Positions 22,402-33,856 are shown, numbered from the stretch's first letter. The stretch is 64,000 nt of DNA from Tragulus kanchil (GCA_022376925.1 JAIOJX010000032.1:296598897-296662896); one strand, 5' to 3'. Notes: generated by a model not told the origin, from the sequence alone. Numbers and translations are program-made.

Positions 22402-22745
22402 CTTGATGCTTTCGAATCGTGGTGCTGGAGAAGACTCTTGAGAGGCCCTTGGACAGAGGGGGTCAAACCAGTCCATCCTAAAGGAAATCAACCCTGAATA
22501 TTCATTGAAAGGACTGAGGCTGAAGCTGAAGCTCCAATACTTTGGCCACCTGCTGTGAAGAGCCAATCACTGGAAAAGACCCTGATGGTGGGAAAGATTA
22601 AGGGCGAGAGGAGAAGGGGATGACAGAGGATGAGATTGTTGGATGGCATCACTGAGTCAACGGACACGAGTTTGAGCAAACTCCAAGACATGGTGAAGGA
22701 CAGCGAAGCTTGGCGTGCTGCAGTTCATTACATGGTGGAGTTAAC
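22402..22745 (+). mobile_element. BovB 3' end, truncated
   Basis: The landmarks are 'cttgagaggcccttggacag', 'ccagtccatcctaaagg', 'tccaatactttggccacctg', 'ggatgagattgttggatgg' and 'gcgtgctgcagttcatt'. It is an independent insertion from the one in D2 and is less diverged from the usual consensus. Confidence 0.88.
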
Positions 22746-23085
22746 CAACCAGCACCGTCAGCTTCCAGAGGTCCCTACGGCTTACTGAGAGGCCAGCCTG
22801 GTCCTCGTGAGTATATTCTGATCTGCACATAAGACAACCATTATTAAATTCTGTACCATTTTTTTCTTTTTACCAAACACATGCAGGACAACCTTCCCCA
22901 TTCAAAACTGCATCCCACTGCGAGCGCATTGGGAATGAGACAAGGCTGGGGATGGCATTCAGGCCCCACTTAGAAGACAAACCACATATAACCAAGAGCA
23001 AACCACATATAACTTAAAATTATTTTTAAGGTGGCTTTAGTATTTTTAAATCTTTATTGGATTTACTACAATATTACTTCTGTTT
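22746..23085. other. No recognised gene or repeat
   Basis: Mixed-composition sequence between the BovB 3' end and a reversed SINE. A short direct repeat of 'accacatataac' occurs near 22981 and 23003. Confidence 0.45.
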
Positions 23086-23205
23086 CATGTTCTGGTTTTT
23101 TGGCCGAGAGGCATGTGGGATCTTAGCTCCCTGACCAGGAATCAAGCACGCACCTCTAGCAATGGAAGGCAAAGTCTTACACACTGGACCACCAGGGAAG
23201 GCCCC
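23085..23205 (-). mobile_element. CHR-2-like SINE, reverse
   Basis: Reverse-orientation words are 'gtgggatcttagctccctga', 'ccaggaatcaagcacgcacc' and 'ggaccaccagggaaggcccc'. Confidence 0.8.
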
Positions 23206-23391
23206 ATTGATGCTTTCTATAGTGGTCATTCTTACCTGGTTTTGATTCCCTAGTTATTATCCCCTGGGAAGCAGAGAAGGCAGTAGGGCCACACGTGATG
23301 CTGTCTTCTTAGCTTCTGACTGTACTAAAAATCACATTTCCAAAATCGTCCACATTTCTCTTGGTACTCCCAAAATATACACACAATGCAT

Positions 23392-23612
23392 GCATGCTCA
23401 GCCATTGCAGCTGTGTCTGACTCTTTCTGCAACCCCATGGACTGCAGGTTTCCAGGGTCCTCTGTCCATAGGAGTTTCCCAGGCAAGAATATTGGAGTGG
23501 GTTGCCATTTCCTCGTCCAGGGGATCTTCCTTTACCAGGGATTAAATCCGCGTCTCCTGTATCTCCTGCATGGCACATGGATTCTTTACCCACTGAGGCA
23601 CCTGGGAAGCCC
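23392..23612 (-). mobile_element. Bov-tA-like SINE
   Basis: Reverse-orientation words are 'gcaaccccatggactgcagg', 'ggcaagaatattggagtggg', 'ttccatggcacatgg'-region body and 'gaggcacctgggaagccc'. Confidence 0.88.
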
Positions 23613-24109
23613 TCACACGATACAGCTTAGCATTTAATAGCAATTCCTGTTCTGATGGTGGTGGTAGAAGACAGACCCAAACCCCACTAGAGATCAATCT
23701 GCTTCTAATAGCACTTTTACTCCATTTATAAATATATAAGTGATACAGATGAATACATACTGATAAATACTCAAATGGCACAGAAAGGAACAAGAGAGAA
23801 GACAAAAGGCCTCTGTACTGGAGTGAGGCACTAGGGATGGGGGAAGGGTCAGGTCTAGGAGCTACCCACATTAATTAGTAGGTCATAAAATCCAGCGGTT
23901 TCACCTTTTGAAGCTGCTGATTCGACACACATTTGAATCCACTTTGGCCTCTAACATTCTTTGATCCCCCTTTCAGAAGTTACCCCAAGTTCCAGCAACC
24001 ACCTCACCCCCCACCACCTTATTTGACTATGTTGAAGCACCTTCTATCTAATTCTAGAATTTGTTTAAAACTAACACATTATTAATTATATTTTTTTAAA
24101 GATTTTTCT

Positions 24110-24300
24110 TTATGTGGACCACTTTTAAAGTCTTTATTAAGTTTGTTACAATACTGCTTCTGTTTTATGTTTTGGGTTTTTGTGGGGGGGCACACGGCCT
24201 GTGGGGTCTTGGCTCCCCGACCAAGGATCGAACCCTGCATCACCTGCACTGGAAGGCAAAGTCTTAACTACTAGACCGCCAGAGAAGTTACTGAATTCTA
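24110..24300 (-). mobile_element. CHR-2-like SINE, reverse, in D8
   Basis: The tail-side 'aagtctttattaagtttgtt' and 'gttttatgttttgggttttt' lead to 'ggctccccgaccaaggatcg' and the head 'ctagaccgccagagaagt'. The duplicate is at 25158-25348. Confidence 0.82.
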
Positions 24301-24599
24301 GAATCCTTAATTGACTTTGCCATACTACAACAGTGTTGTTTTCTATTTTTTTTTTTTGTAAATAATCATGAGTTAGGCCTATTGCTGAAACAGGCTCTCA
24401 CTGGCGAGTCTTGTAACCTGTGCCACTGGTAACATGCTTCCTTGGGAAGATCCTTGCTCTTTTATGCATGAACAATCGGGAGACACTTACTTATACAGTG
24501 GGGTCCTCCATAATCCTAATTTCTGTTCCTACTGAGAAGGGCAAACCCCTGGTTTCTCCTGCCCTGTTTCAAGGTGGGCTTTGCTCGCAGGGACTCTGT

Positions 24600-24745
24600 G
24601 GCCTGAATGCCTGGGTACCAATCCTGGTTCTGAAACTCACTAGGTGTGTGACCTAGTATTCAACCTAAATGGGCTAATACATGTATGGAAAATGCTGAGA
24701 ATAGCGCCTGGCATGCAGTAAGTGGTGCATAATAAAAGAGCTGGG
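24600..24745 (+). repeat. MIR
   Basis: The words 'accaatcctggttctgaaac', 'actaggtgtgtgacct', 'ctaatacatgtatggaaa' and 'gcgcctggcatgcagtaag' follow MIR order. The duplicate is at 25648-25793. Confidence 0.8.
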
Positions 24746-26152
24746 AGACATCAGCCAAGACAGCCCTGTGCCCCTAGTTCTAGGAGCCTGGTGAAAGTTA
24801 CAGGTCTTCCCCCAGAAAAGTCCACACGTGTAACCCTCTGCACAGCTGCAGGTGTAACTGAAGCCCACCCACAGCCACAAGGATCAAGGAGGCCTGGTTC
24901 CAGCCCTCAGGTTCTCTCCACAGTGATATGAGGAGCTCCCATATTTTTAAAATCCAGCGGTTTCACCTTCGTATTCACACATTTATCCACTTTGGCCTCT
25001 AACATTCTTTGATCCCCCTTTCAGAAGTTACCCCAAGTTCCAGCAACCACCTCACCCCCCACCACCTTATTTGACTATGTTGAAGCACCTTCTATCTAAT
25101 TCTAGAATTTGTTTAAAACTAACACATTATTAATTATATTTTTTTAAAGATTTTTCTTTATGTGGACCACTTTTAAAGTCTTTATTAAGTTTGTTACAAT
25201 ACTGCTTCTGTTTTATGTTTTGGGTTTTTGTGGGGGGGCACACGGCCTGTGGGGTCTTGGCTCCCCGACCAAGGATCGAACCCTGCATCACCTGCACTGG
25301 AAGGCAAAGTCTTAACTACTAGACCGCCAGAGAAGTTACTGAATTCTAGAATCCTTAATTGACTTTGCCATACTACAACAGTGTTGTTTTCTATTTTTTT
25401 TTTTTGTAAATAATCATGAGTTAGGCCTATTGCTGAAACAGGCTCTCACTGGCGAGTCTTGTAACCTGTGCCACTGGTAACATGCTTCCTTGGGAAGATC
25501 CTTGCTCTTTTATGCATGAACAATCGGGAGACACTTACTTATACAGTGGGGTCCTCCATAATCCTAATTTCTGTTCCTACTGAGAAGGGCAAACCCCTGG
25601 TTTCTCCTGCCCTGTTTCAAGGTGGGCTTTGCTCGCAGGGACTCTGTGGCCTGAATGCCTGGGTACCAATCCTGGTTCTGAAACTCACTAGGTGTGTGAC
25701 CTAGTATTCAACCTAAATGGGCTAATACATGTATGGAAAATGCTGAGAATAGCGCCTGGCATGCAGTAAGTGGTGCATAATAAAAGAGCTGGGAGACATC
25801 AGCCAAGACAGCCCTGTGCCCCTAGTTCTAGGAGCCTGGTGAAAGTTACAGGTCTTCCCCCAGAAAAGTCCACACGTGTAACCCTCTGCACAGCTGCAGG
25901 TGTAACTGAAGCCCACCCACAGCCACAAGGATCAAGGAGGCCTGGTTCCAGCCCTCAGGTTCTCTCCACAGTGATATGAGGAGCTCAGGGTCATATTATG
26001 TTCACATGCACATAACAGTTCAGCAGGTCCTTCCTGCCCTCAGTTTAGGTCAGAAATATTACACCTTTCTTCCTCAAACCCCTTTGACCCTGCCCATTTT
26101 TCTGTTGCTTCAGGTGAAATCATCCATGGGTCACCTTCAGACAATCTCCATG

Positions 26153-26305
26153 GACTTCCCCAGTGGTCCAGTGGCTAAGACTCCGCATTCCCAATGCAGG
26201 GGGCCTGGGTGCCCTCCCTGATCAGGGAACTGGATCACACATGCTGCAACTTAAGATCCCATGTGCCACAACTAAGGCCCAGTGCAGCCAAATAAATAAA
26301 TATAT
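26153..26305 (+). mobile_element. CHR-2-like SINE
   Basis: The head is ggacttccccagtggtccag, with 'aatgcagggggcctgg', 'atcagggaactggatc' and a 'gccaaataaataaata' tail. Confidence 0.85.
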
Positions 26306-26591
26306 ACACATGTGCATATAAAATGACAATGTCTTATGTGCCACAAAGCTTCACAAGCTTTTTTGTGAATTTTCTTATCTTTCCCCAAAGGATGAGCTGG
26401 CCCCTCAGCACTCACTGAAGTCCAGACCAGAGTGTGAACTAGTACGGACCGCTGGCCCACCTACTAAAAGCAACGCACAGGTGCATGCTGTGTAAGCCCT
26501 GATCCTCTCTTTCCATAAGCTTGGAGACAGCACAGAACAGCCAAAGCCAAAGATCTGAGACGCCAGAAGGAACCTGTGTGTGTGCGCGCTA

Positions 26592-26790
26592 TGTGCTCAG
26601 TCGTGTCCGACTCTCTGCAACTCCATGGACTGTAGCCCACCAGACTCCTGTGCCGATGGGGTTTCCCAACCAAGAAGGCTGGAGTGGGCTGCCACTTTCT
26701 CCTCCAGGGGATCTTCCTGACCCTGGGATCAAACCTGCATCTCCTGCATCAGCAGGCAGATTCTCTACCACTGAGCCACCTGGGAAGGAA
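26592..26790 (-). mobile_element. Bov-tA-like SINE
   Basis: Reverse consensus words are 'gtgctcagtcgtgtccgact', 'actccatggactgtagccca' and 'gatcttcctgaccctgggat', ending at 'gagccacctgggaa'. CpGs are retained, so it is fairly young. Confidence 0.9.
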
Positions 26791-26799
26791 CGTGTGGGA

Positions 26800-27345
26800 T
26801 GATCTAATTCCCTTGTTATTACTCCTCCAAGTCAGTTCAAGTTGGACGACTTGCCTGAGGGTCACCCAACTCATTCGAAGTGAAGCTGTGAACCTCTCAG
26901 TTTGGTACTTGGATTCCACCAGGATTTCTGAAGACTCCACCAGGCATGGGAATCTTATTAAGATGCAGATTCAGCAGGTGTGGGGCTGGTCCAAGGTCCT
27001 GCCTATCTAACAAGCTCTCAGGTGATGCTGCTACTGCTGGTGGTGCCTGGACCACACAGAGCGCAGCAAGGGCTTACTTCAAGGCTAATGGACTGTCCCA
27101 CCAGGTGAAAGCCTCTTTGTCCATCCTCTGCGTGGATGTTTCTATGCCCTTTCTTCAGGAAAGCCTCCCTTCCCCCATCCTCCCTGATTATCAGCTCCTG
27201 TGGTCTCTGTACTTTTCCCTTTGAAGCATTTGTAACCATTGTAATTAAAGAATATTGGTGTAATTATTAGTTTAATATCTGTCTCCCAGGGAGACCGCAA
27301 GCTCCAAGAGGACCGGACTGGCAGACTGTCAAGAAAAGGGCAGCT
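26800..27345. other. No recognised gene
   Basis: Overlapping frames of 60-108 codons extend out of the adjoining SINE. None has splice support. The segment 'agacagaaatgtaaccattg'-like AT-rich DNA near 27230-27290 carries no landmark. Confidence 0.4.
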
Positions 27346-27348
27346 GCT

Positions 27349-27655
27349 GGGGGCTTCCCTGGTGGCTCAGTGGTAAAGAGTCCACCTGCCAATGCAGGAG
27401 ACTCGGGTTCGATCCCTGATCTAGGAAGATCCCACGTGCTGCGAAGCAACTAAGCCTTGCCCCATAACTGCTAAGCCTGCACTCTAGAGCCGAGAAGCCA
27501 CAACTACTGAAACCTGTGCTCTGCAACAAAAGAAGCCACGGCAATGAGAAGCCTGTGCACCACAACTAGAGAGTAGACCCTACTTGCTGCAACTAAAGAA
27601 AAGTCTGTACAGTGATGAAGACCTAGCAAAGCCCAAAATAAATAAATACATAATT
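27349..27655 (+). mobile_element. CHR-2-like long SINE
   Basis: The head is gggcttccctggtggctcag, with B-box gggttcgatccc, 'gatcccacgtgctgcgaagc', repeated 'acaactactgaa' and 'gcaactaaagaa' body units and an 'aaataaataaatac' tail. Confidence 0.9.
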
Positions 27656-27882
27656 TTTTTTTTTTACAGGGCAGCAGTTGTGGGCTCAGTAGCCTGGCCC
27701 AGCATCCTTGAAGTAGGAAGGGAAGGCTTGCAAGGGTGGGAAACACCTTCTAGAGGCCTCATGGCCAAAGGTGACACTTCTGGCTTTAAAATTACCACCA
27801 GTTTCAAATATACGCTGACTAAAATGTAACTTGAAAAGCAACCTTAAAAAAAAAAAAAGCAACCTTAAAAAAGAAAGTCTCA

Positions 27883-28199
27883 GGCTTCCCTGAGCCTGAG
27901 CTCAGTAGTAAAGAGTTCACCTGCCAATGCATGAGACATGGGTTCGATCCCTGATCCAGGAAGATCCCATGTGCTACGGATCAACTATGCCCGTAAGCCA
28001 CATGCTCTAGAGCCTCGGAGCCACAACTATGGAGCCCATGTGCTGCAACTACTGAAGCCTGTGTGCCCTAGAGCCCGAGTTCCACAACAAGAGAAGTCAC
28101 CGCAACAAGAAGCCTGCTCACCTCAATTAGAGAGGAGCCCCAACTCCCTGCAACTAGAGAAGAGCCTGTGGCAGCAGTGAAAACCCAGAATGGCTAAAA

Positions 28200-28200
<1 letters not shown>
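27883..28200 (+). mobile_element. CHR-2-like long SINE
   Basis: The B-box gggttcgatccc and 'ccaggaagatcccatgtgct' are intact. The head is disturbed by a short 'cctgagcctgagctc' insertion. The body ends at 'gtgaaaacccagaatggc', the same 3' module as the element at 2386-2743. Confidence 0.88.

Positions 28201-28233
<33 letters not shown>
28201..28233. repeat. (CA)n microsatellite
   Basis: About 16 CA units at the 3' end of the preceding SINE, probably grown from its tail. Likely polymorphic. Confidence 0.9.
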
Positions 28234-28349
28234 GAAAAGAAAAAAAAGAAAGTCTCCTAAATCTTTGATAAGCACAAAACAGTCCCAATCTGGTACTAGC
28301 ACCTATGTATGGGGAATAATTAGGTCCTCCAAGTAAATATTCCCTCACA

Positions 28350-28495
28350 GGGGACTTCCCTGGTGGTCAAGTGGCTAAGACTCCATACTTCCAATGCAGG
28401 GGCCAGGGTTTGACTCCTGTTCAGGAACTAGATCCCATGTGCCCCAAGTGAGAGTTCACATGCCACAATTAAGACCCAATGCACTTTGATGTGGA
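28350..28495 (+). mobile_element. CHR-2-like SINE
   Basis: The head is ggggacttccctggtggtca, with 'ccaatgcaggggccaggg' and 'tcaggaactagatcccatg'. Confidence 0.85.
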
Positions 28496-28779
28496 CCATT
28501 TTTAAAGTCTTTATTAAATTTGTTATGATATCAAAAGAAAAAACCCAAAATCCAATGCAGGCACATTTTACAAAAGTTTTTTTTACAGTCTTCAGACACC
28601 CCGAGGGCCTTAGCCAAAGAAGCAGGGGGCTGCAGGCTCCCTGACCAGTCTCATTCTGTTGCAGACCAACCATTTCTTTTCCAGTTCTCCTGCTGCCATC
28701 CTTTCTAGCAATCCCAAAGTTCTGAATGCCCAGCTCCTTGATGTGGGCAGAGGTATCTGAACTCAGCATCTTTCTAAGG

Positions 28780-28900
28780 CGGCCAGGTTGGAAGTCAGTC
28801 CGCCTGGGTTCAGACACCACCAGCTCTGTACCCCTGGATAAGGTACGAGCGCCTCTGTGCTCCAGTTTCCTAATCTGCCAAATGGGAATAACCAGGCAGT
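28780..28900 (+). repeat. MIR
   Basis: The words 'agtccgcctgggttcagaca', 'gctctgtacccctggataag' and 'ccagtttcctaatctgccaa' fit the MIR core. Confidence 0.7.
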
Positions 28901-28905
28901 GACTA

Positions 28906-29490
28906 GGGCTTCCCAGAATGGTGCTAGTGGTACAGAACCTGCCTGCCAATTCAGGAGACATAAGAGACAAGGGTTCGATCCCTGGGTCAGGAAGATCCCC
29001 TGGAGGAGGAAATGGCAACCCACTCCAGGATTCTTACCTAGAAAACCCGATGGACAGAGGAGCCTGGCGGGCTATGGTTCTTAGGATCTCAAAGAGTAAG
29101 ACACGGGCTTCCCCTGGTGGTCCAGTGGGTAAGGACACCGCCTTGCAGTGCAAGGGGCGCCGGTGCCATCCCTGGCCTGGGAAGATCCCACGTGCTGCGG
29201 AGCGGCTGGACCAATGTGTCCAATTACCGAGCTGGAGCTCTGGAGCGCATGCGCCCAGAGCCGGCGCTCTGCAACGTCAGACGACAGACGCCACCGCGAT
29301 GAGAGGCCCACAGAAGCCAAAGAACAAAGACGGATGAAAATAGAGAAATGAAAGACCAATAGAAGTGGCCCGTCTGCTCCCCTCCCTCCCCAACCCGACC
29401 CCCGCCCAAAATAAATAAATAAATAAATCTTTAAAAAAAAAAAGAGTAGGACACAACTGAAGGGACATAGCACATCAGCTGTAACCTGCA
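28906..29490 (+). mobile_element. Bov-tA-like SINE split by SINE-N
   Basis: The left arm (28906-29104) carries 'caagggttcgatccctgggt', 'cccactccaggattctt' and 'cagaggagcctggcgggc'. The right arm resumes after the insertion with 'gacacaactgaagggacata' (29450 onward). It also starts duplication D9. Confidence 0.9.
29105..29441 (+). mobile_element. SINE-N, full length, nested in Bov-tA
   Basis: The target-site duplication is aagagtaagacac (29092-29104) and aagagtaggacac (29442-29454). Boxes: tggtccagtggg and ggtgccatccc (altered B-box). The hairpin gctctgg-a-gcgcatgcgc-ccagagc lies at 29237-29261. The 3' end is C-rich with 'ccaacccgacccccgccc' and then (aaat)n 'ctttaaaaaa'. CpGs are well preserved. 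The duplicate is at 30266-30602. Confidence 0.94.
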
Positions 29491-29799
29491 CCTTTGAGGA
29501 CTACTGGAGACAATACACCCAGAACACTTACACAAGCCTGGTCCCAGATCACGGTCATTATTATCCCCCCAAAATCCAATCCAATTCAAGATCTCTCTAT
29601 TGTTTCATAGGTGTCCACCTAGCAGCCCCACCCCCTTTCAAGATGTGCTCTTCCCAGCCCCTCCTGCCTTACCTGTCTGGAGCTTGTTCTAAGCCATGAC
29701 TCACTGCAAAACTCGGCAGTTCCCATCAATTACCTCCCTGTCTCTGCCTCTGTGTGTCATTTCGTGGGTCCCTTCTGGGAAATCTTCTTCCAACGTCCA

Positions 29800-29935
29800 G
29801 TACATGTATTCATCAAGTATTTAGGGAGGCCCACTAGGTGCCAGGCCCTGTTCTCACAGGGGGCTCATTAAGCCATGAACAAAGAAAGACCTCCATCGTC
29901 ATGAACTGAAGGTGGAAGAGATGTGACACGGAAAC
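29800..29935 (+). repeat. L2-like fragment
   Basis: The words 'gtattcatcaagtattta', 'cccactaggtgccaggccc' and 'aagccatgaacaaagaaaga' follow the L2 3' order. The duplicate is at about 30964-31099. Confidence 0.6.
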
Positions 29936-31250
29936 AGAGATCGTTCGGGTCTCCAGCCTTTCCTTCCATCCCCATTCCTCTCCCGGACCATGCCTAAATA
30001 AATCACACACACGTACAAAGCAGGAAGAAAGCATTCCAGATCAAAAAACGCTCAGTGTGACTTGGGCACATCCTGATGACTAAACTAGTGGTACAGAACC
30101 TGCCTGCCAATTCAGGAGACATAAGAGACAAGGGTTCGATCCCTGGGTCAAGAAGATCCCCTGAAGGAGGGTATGGAAACCCACTCCAGGATTCTTACCT
30201 AGAAAACCCGATGGACAGAGGAGCCTGGCGGGCTATGGTTCTTAGGATCTCAAAGAGTAAGACACGGGCTTCCCCTGGGGGTCCAGTGGGTAAGGACACC
30301 ACCTTGCAGTGCAAGGGGCACCGGTGCCATCCCTGGCCTGGGAAGATCCCACGTGCTGCGGAGCGGCTGGACCAATGTGTCCAATTACCGAGCTGGAGCT
30401 CTGGAGCGCATGCGCCCAGAGCCGGCGCTCTGCAACGTCAGACGACAGACGCCACCGCGATGAGAGGCCCACAGAAGCCAAAGAACAAAGACGGATGAAA
30501 ATAGAGAAATGAAAGACCAATAGAAGTGGCCCGTCTGCTCCCCTCCCTCCCCAACCCGACCCCCGCCCAAAATAAATAAATAAATAAATCTTTAAAAAAA
30601 AAAAGAGTAGGACACAACTGAAGGGACATAGCACATCAGCTGTAACCTGCACCTTTGAGGACTACTGGAGACAATACACCCAGAACACTTACACAAGCCT
30701 GGTCCCAGATCACGGTCATTATTATCCCCCCAAAATCCAATCCAATTCAAGATCTCTCTATTGTTTCATAGGTGTCCACCTAGCAGCCCCACCCCTTGCA
30801 AGATGTGCTCTTCCCAGCCCCTCCTGCCTTACCTGTCTGGAGCTTGTTCTAAGCCATGACTCACTGCAAAACTCGGCAGTTCCCATCAATTACCTCCCTG
30901 TCTCTGCCTCTGTGTGTCATTTCGTGGGTCCCTTCTGGGCGGGAAATCTTCTTCCAACGTCCAGTACATGTATTCATCAAGTATTTAGGGAGGCCCACTA
31001 GGTGCCAGGCCCTGTTCTCACAGGGGGCTCATTAAGCCATGAACAAAGAAAGACCTCCATCGTCATGAACTGAAGGTGGAAGAGATGTGACACGGAAACA
31101 GAGATCGTTCGGGTCTCCAGCCTTTCCTTCCATCCCCATTCCTCTCCCGGACCATGCCTAAATAAATCACACACACGTACAAAGCAGGAAGAAAGCATTC
31201 CAGATCAAAAAACGCTCAGTGTGACTTGGGCACATCCTGATGACTAAACT

Positions 31251-31510
31251 GCTGCCCCGCTGAACTAGCAGACTTTGAAGAAGTACATGTTAAAACACCC
31301 CAAAACACCCTGGTTTCCCCACGTAGTCACAAGGGATGTCAAATCGTCCAGAATGGTAGGCGTAACACAACCGGAAAACAAGATCCTTCGTTTACTTATG
31401 TCATGAGAGTGTCTCAGCTTTTCATATTCTCACAGCTACATTCTTTGGATGGAGAGCAATTCAGGTTCCCCATCAGGCATACTGGCAGCAGCTTTGTGTT
31501 AGGAACCGTG
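31251..31510. other. No recognised gene or repeat
   Basis: Contains a short 'aaaacaccccaaaacaccc' direct repeat. Nothing else was seen. Confidence 0.45.
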
Positions 31511-31512
31511 GA

Positions 31513-31645
31513 GGGGCTTTCCTGGTGTCCAGTGGCTAAGACTCCACATTCCCAATGCAGGGGGCCCAGGTTTGATCCCTGGTCTGGGAACTAGATTCTA
31601 CATGCCACAACTAAGTAAGACTCAGTGCAGCCAAATAAATATGTT
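31513..31645 (+). mobile_element. CHR-2-like SINE
   Basis: The head is ggggctttcctggtgtccag, with 'aatgcagggggcccaggt', 'tttgatccctggtctgggaa' and a 'gccaaataaat' tail. Confidence 0.85.
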
Positions 31646-31659
31646 TTTTTGTTTTTTTA

Positions 31660-31770
31660 AGAGCACTGGAATGGACTCTGAAAGCCTGTATTTAAGGGCT
31701 GGCTCTGTCACTTCCTGTGTGACTTCAGGCATAAAGTCTTTCTCATGTCTCTGTCTTTCACACAAGCATT
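31660..31770 (+). repeat. MIR fragment
   Basis: The words 'agggctggctctgtcacttc' and 'ctgtgtgacttcaggcataa' match the MIR core. Confidence 0.65.
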
Positions 31771-31774
31771 AGAG

Positions 31775-32660
31775 TCCTCTTCCAGTTGTGCGGTCTAAGG
31801 GCTAGGATCCACCACTACTAACATGAGACTCAGCAGATTCACAGATTTGTTAACTCAACAAAATGAGCCCCCGCCCTCAGATCGGGGCTGAGCTAGCCAG
31901 ATGAGGAGCCTGTGGACAGCATCGTGAGATGCACTGACTCCTCCTTTGTTTATTTACTCCCTTCCAACTTCCAACTTGAGCTTTCCAAGCACAACTTGGA
32001 TAGAAATATCCCTTGGCCACCAGGCAAACCTAAAATAGAAGGCATGCAAAATCTCCAGTGGGCCCATTAGTTTCCCTTCCTCCAACTCAAAAACCATTCC
32101 AGACCTTGTCCGTCTACAGACAGAGAGCTGAAAATAAGTCTTCCTGGTAGAAAATGCCTGTTGGAATGGAAGTGCCCAAGTACAGAAGAAATGGCCCACT
32201 GGCCACACATGACAGGACAAGGACTCACTCAGGAATCTGCTCCGAGGAGAAGCAGGAACCTCCGTTCCCACTTCAACTCACCGCCTCTCCGTCCATGGGC
32301 ATAAAGGCAACCAGGTTAGCCTGGAGGAAAGAAAAACATGACCGAAATAGCCAACTCCCCCTAACCCAAAGAGAGCAGCCCTACTTCCGCTGTCCTCAAG
32401 CAAGAAGGCAAGGTTCTACAGGTTCCTGGAACACTGGGGCGGTTAGAGCTATAGGTGATCAAATGGAGGTCCCTGTTCCCAGACTGGCAGGTGCCTGGCA
32501 CAGGGACACGGTGATTGGAGCCGACAAAACCATGAAAGCTCCAGAGAATAACATTTGCTTTAAAACAAACGAGAAAGGGACTGCCATACTACGTCGCAAA
32601 AATCAAAACCAGACAGCCCCAAGGCTTTGATCACAAACACCATGAATGCATTTTCTAAAG
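31775..32660. other. Repeat-poor approach to the CpG island
   Basis: Largely free of recognisable repeats. A 158-codon plus-strand frame (32154-32630) and a 105-codon minus-strand frame (31954-32271) overlap each other. Neither has visible splice borders or a recognisable domain, so no gene is called. It could hold distal promoter elements. Confidence 0.4.
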
Positions 32661-33110
32661 ACAATTAGGGGCGGTTCACTTCTCCTCCCCGACCTGGCCC
32701 GTCGTCGGCGGGTCCTTTGAAGGCCCCAGGTCTAGGGGGCAAAACTAGGCTGGCTGTAGGCTCCAGGCCCTCAGCTTGGCAGAAATAAACTCTGTTTTTA
32801 CTTACACGTGTACAAAGGCAGGACGGAAAAAGCGGCTTCAGAATTGGCTGGGTGACGCCCACGGTTCAAAGTCCCTCTCCGCACACCTGTGGGGGAATCT
32901 GGTGAGTTTCCCAGGCGCCCTCCAGAATTGGTTAGGTCCGCTCCAGGTCTGGGCCGGCTAGGACTTTCCATTTTGCACAGAAATCGAGGCGTTATGGGTG
33001 CCCTCAGCAGTTAGGGCGCTCGGCCCCGCAGCCCTAGGGTGGGCCTCCAGACCGGTCCCTCATTGGACCGCTCAGACCGAGAAAGGACCTGCACCTCTTA
33101 GTGACCCTGT
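32660..33110. promoter_or_regulatory. CpG-island shore with three inverted CCAAT boxes
   Basis: ATTGG (inverted CCAAT, the NF-Y core) occurs at 32843-32847, 32927-32931 and 33062-33066. The first two sit in the shared context 'cagaattgg', 84 bases apart. A 'ggtgacgcc' CRE-half-like word follows the first. The arrangement is typical of promoters, but I cannot tie it to a mapped start. Confidence 0.45.
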
Positions 33111-33856
33111 GAAAAAGCACCCAGGCTCCGCGGACGCCTTGCCCAAACCCTCGCGGAGCTAAGAGATACACTAATGACCGTCTCGGGTTAGTTAAAACCC
33201 ACGCAAGCACCTCCCTGGCCTCTTAAATCTTCTCAAACTGCAGCTCAGACTGAAGGGAAGCAGTTGCAGCGACCATAAAAGTCATCTTAAAAGGCAAGTT
33301 GGGGAAAAAAAAAAAAAAAGAAAGAAACCGATACGCACTAGTTAGCAAGTCCGCGGTTAGGGGGGCGTTGGCACGAGGGCCGATCTGTGGGCTCTGCACG
33401 CTGGCAGGGGCTGTCCCGTCGGTCCCCGAGTCCCTGCGCCCACCTGGCCGCCTCCAGGCCCCTAATCTGACGCCGGCGATCACACCCCACAGCTCTGTCC
33501 AATTAGGAAAATGACCGCGAGGAGACGGAGAGCGTGGGCGACGAGGAAGGGGAACCGAGACCGGGAAGGCTCCGGACAGGCCGTGGGGACCCCGCCGGCC
33601 GGCGAGCGCCTTCAACAGGTCCCCGGCCGGGGGCGCGCGGCGTCGGCGGCCCCGGGGGGCGCCCCGACCCCCCGGCGGCGCGCCCGGCCCTCCCCCAACC
33701 CGGACGGCGGGGACGCGCAGTCACCCCACCCGCCCGGAGAATAAAGTTTGTGGGCAGCGGCGGGGCGGGGCGGCGCGGCGAGGGGGTGAAACTTTGAGTC
33801 CCGGGCGGACGGCGGGGGCTGCCTCGGGCGCCGGGACACCCACGTGCGGGCCCGCG

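Larger units (their letters stand above)
23887..25986. repeat. Direct duplication D8 (copies 23887-24938 and 24949-25986)
   Basis: The offset is 1048 after a shortened start in copy 2, where 'gcggtttcacctt' is followed by a 14-base loss. The 10-base seam 'ccatattttt' is absent elsewhere. It includes a reversed CHR-2-like SINE and a MIR. Confidence 0.95.
28924..31250. repeat. Direct duplication D9 (copies 28924-30084 and 30085-31250)
   Basis: The offset is 1161, rising to 1164 after small differences near 30790 and 30940. The copies abut directly: copy 1 ends '...gatgactaaact', which merges with the 'ctagtggtacagaacc' that starts copy 2. Copy 2's first 200 bases carry several substitutions relative to copy 1. 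Confidence 0.95.

Noticed and set aside
28428..29018. 196-codon minus-strand open frame
   Set aside because: It reads through the reverse of a Bov-tA-like SINE, a MIR and a CHR-2-like SINE.
32902..32907. Plus-strand donor-like ctg|gtgagt
   Set aside because: No plausible exon or acceptor upstream. Single donor words are common by chance.
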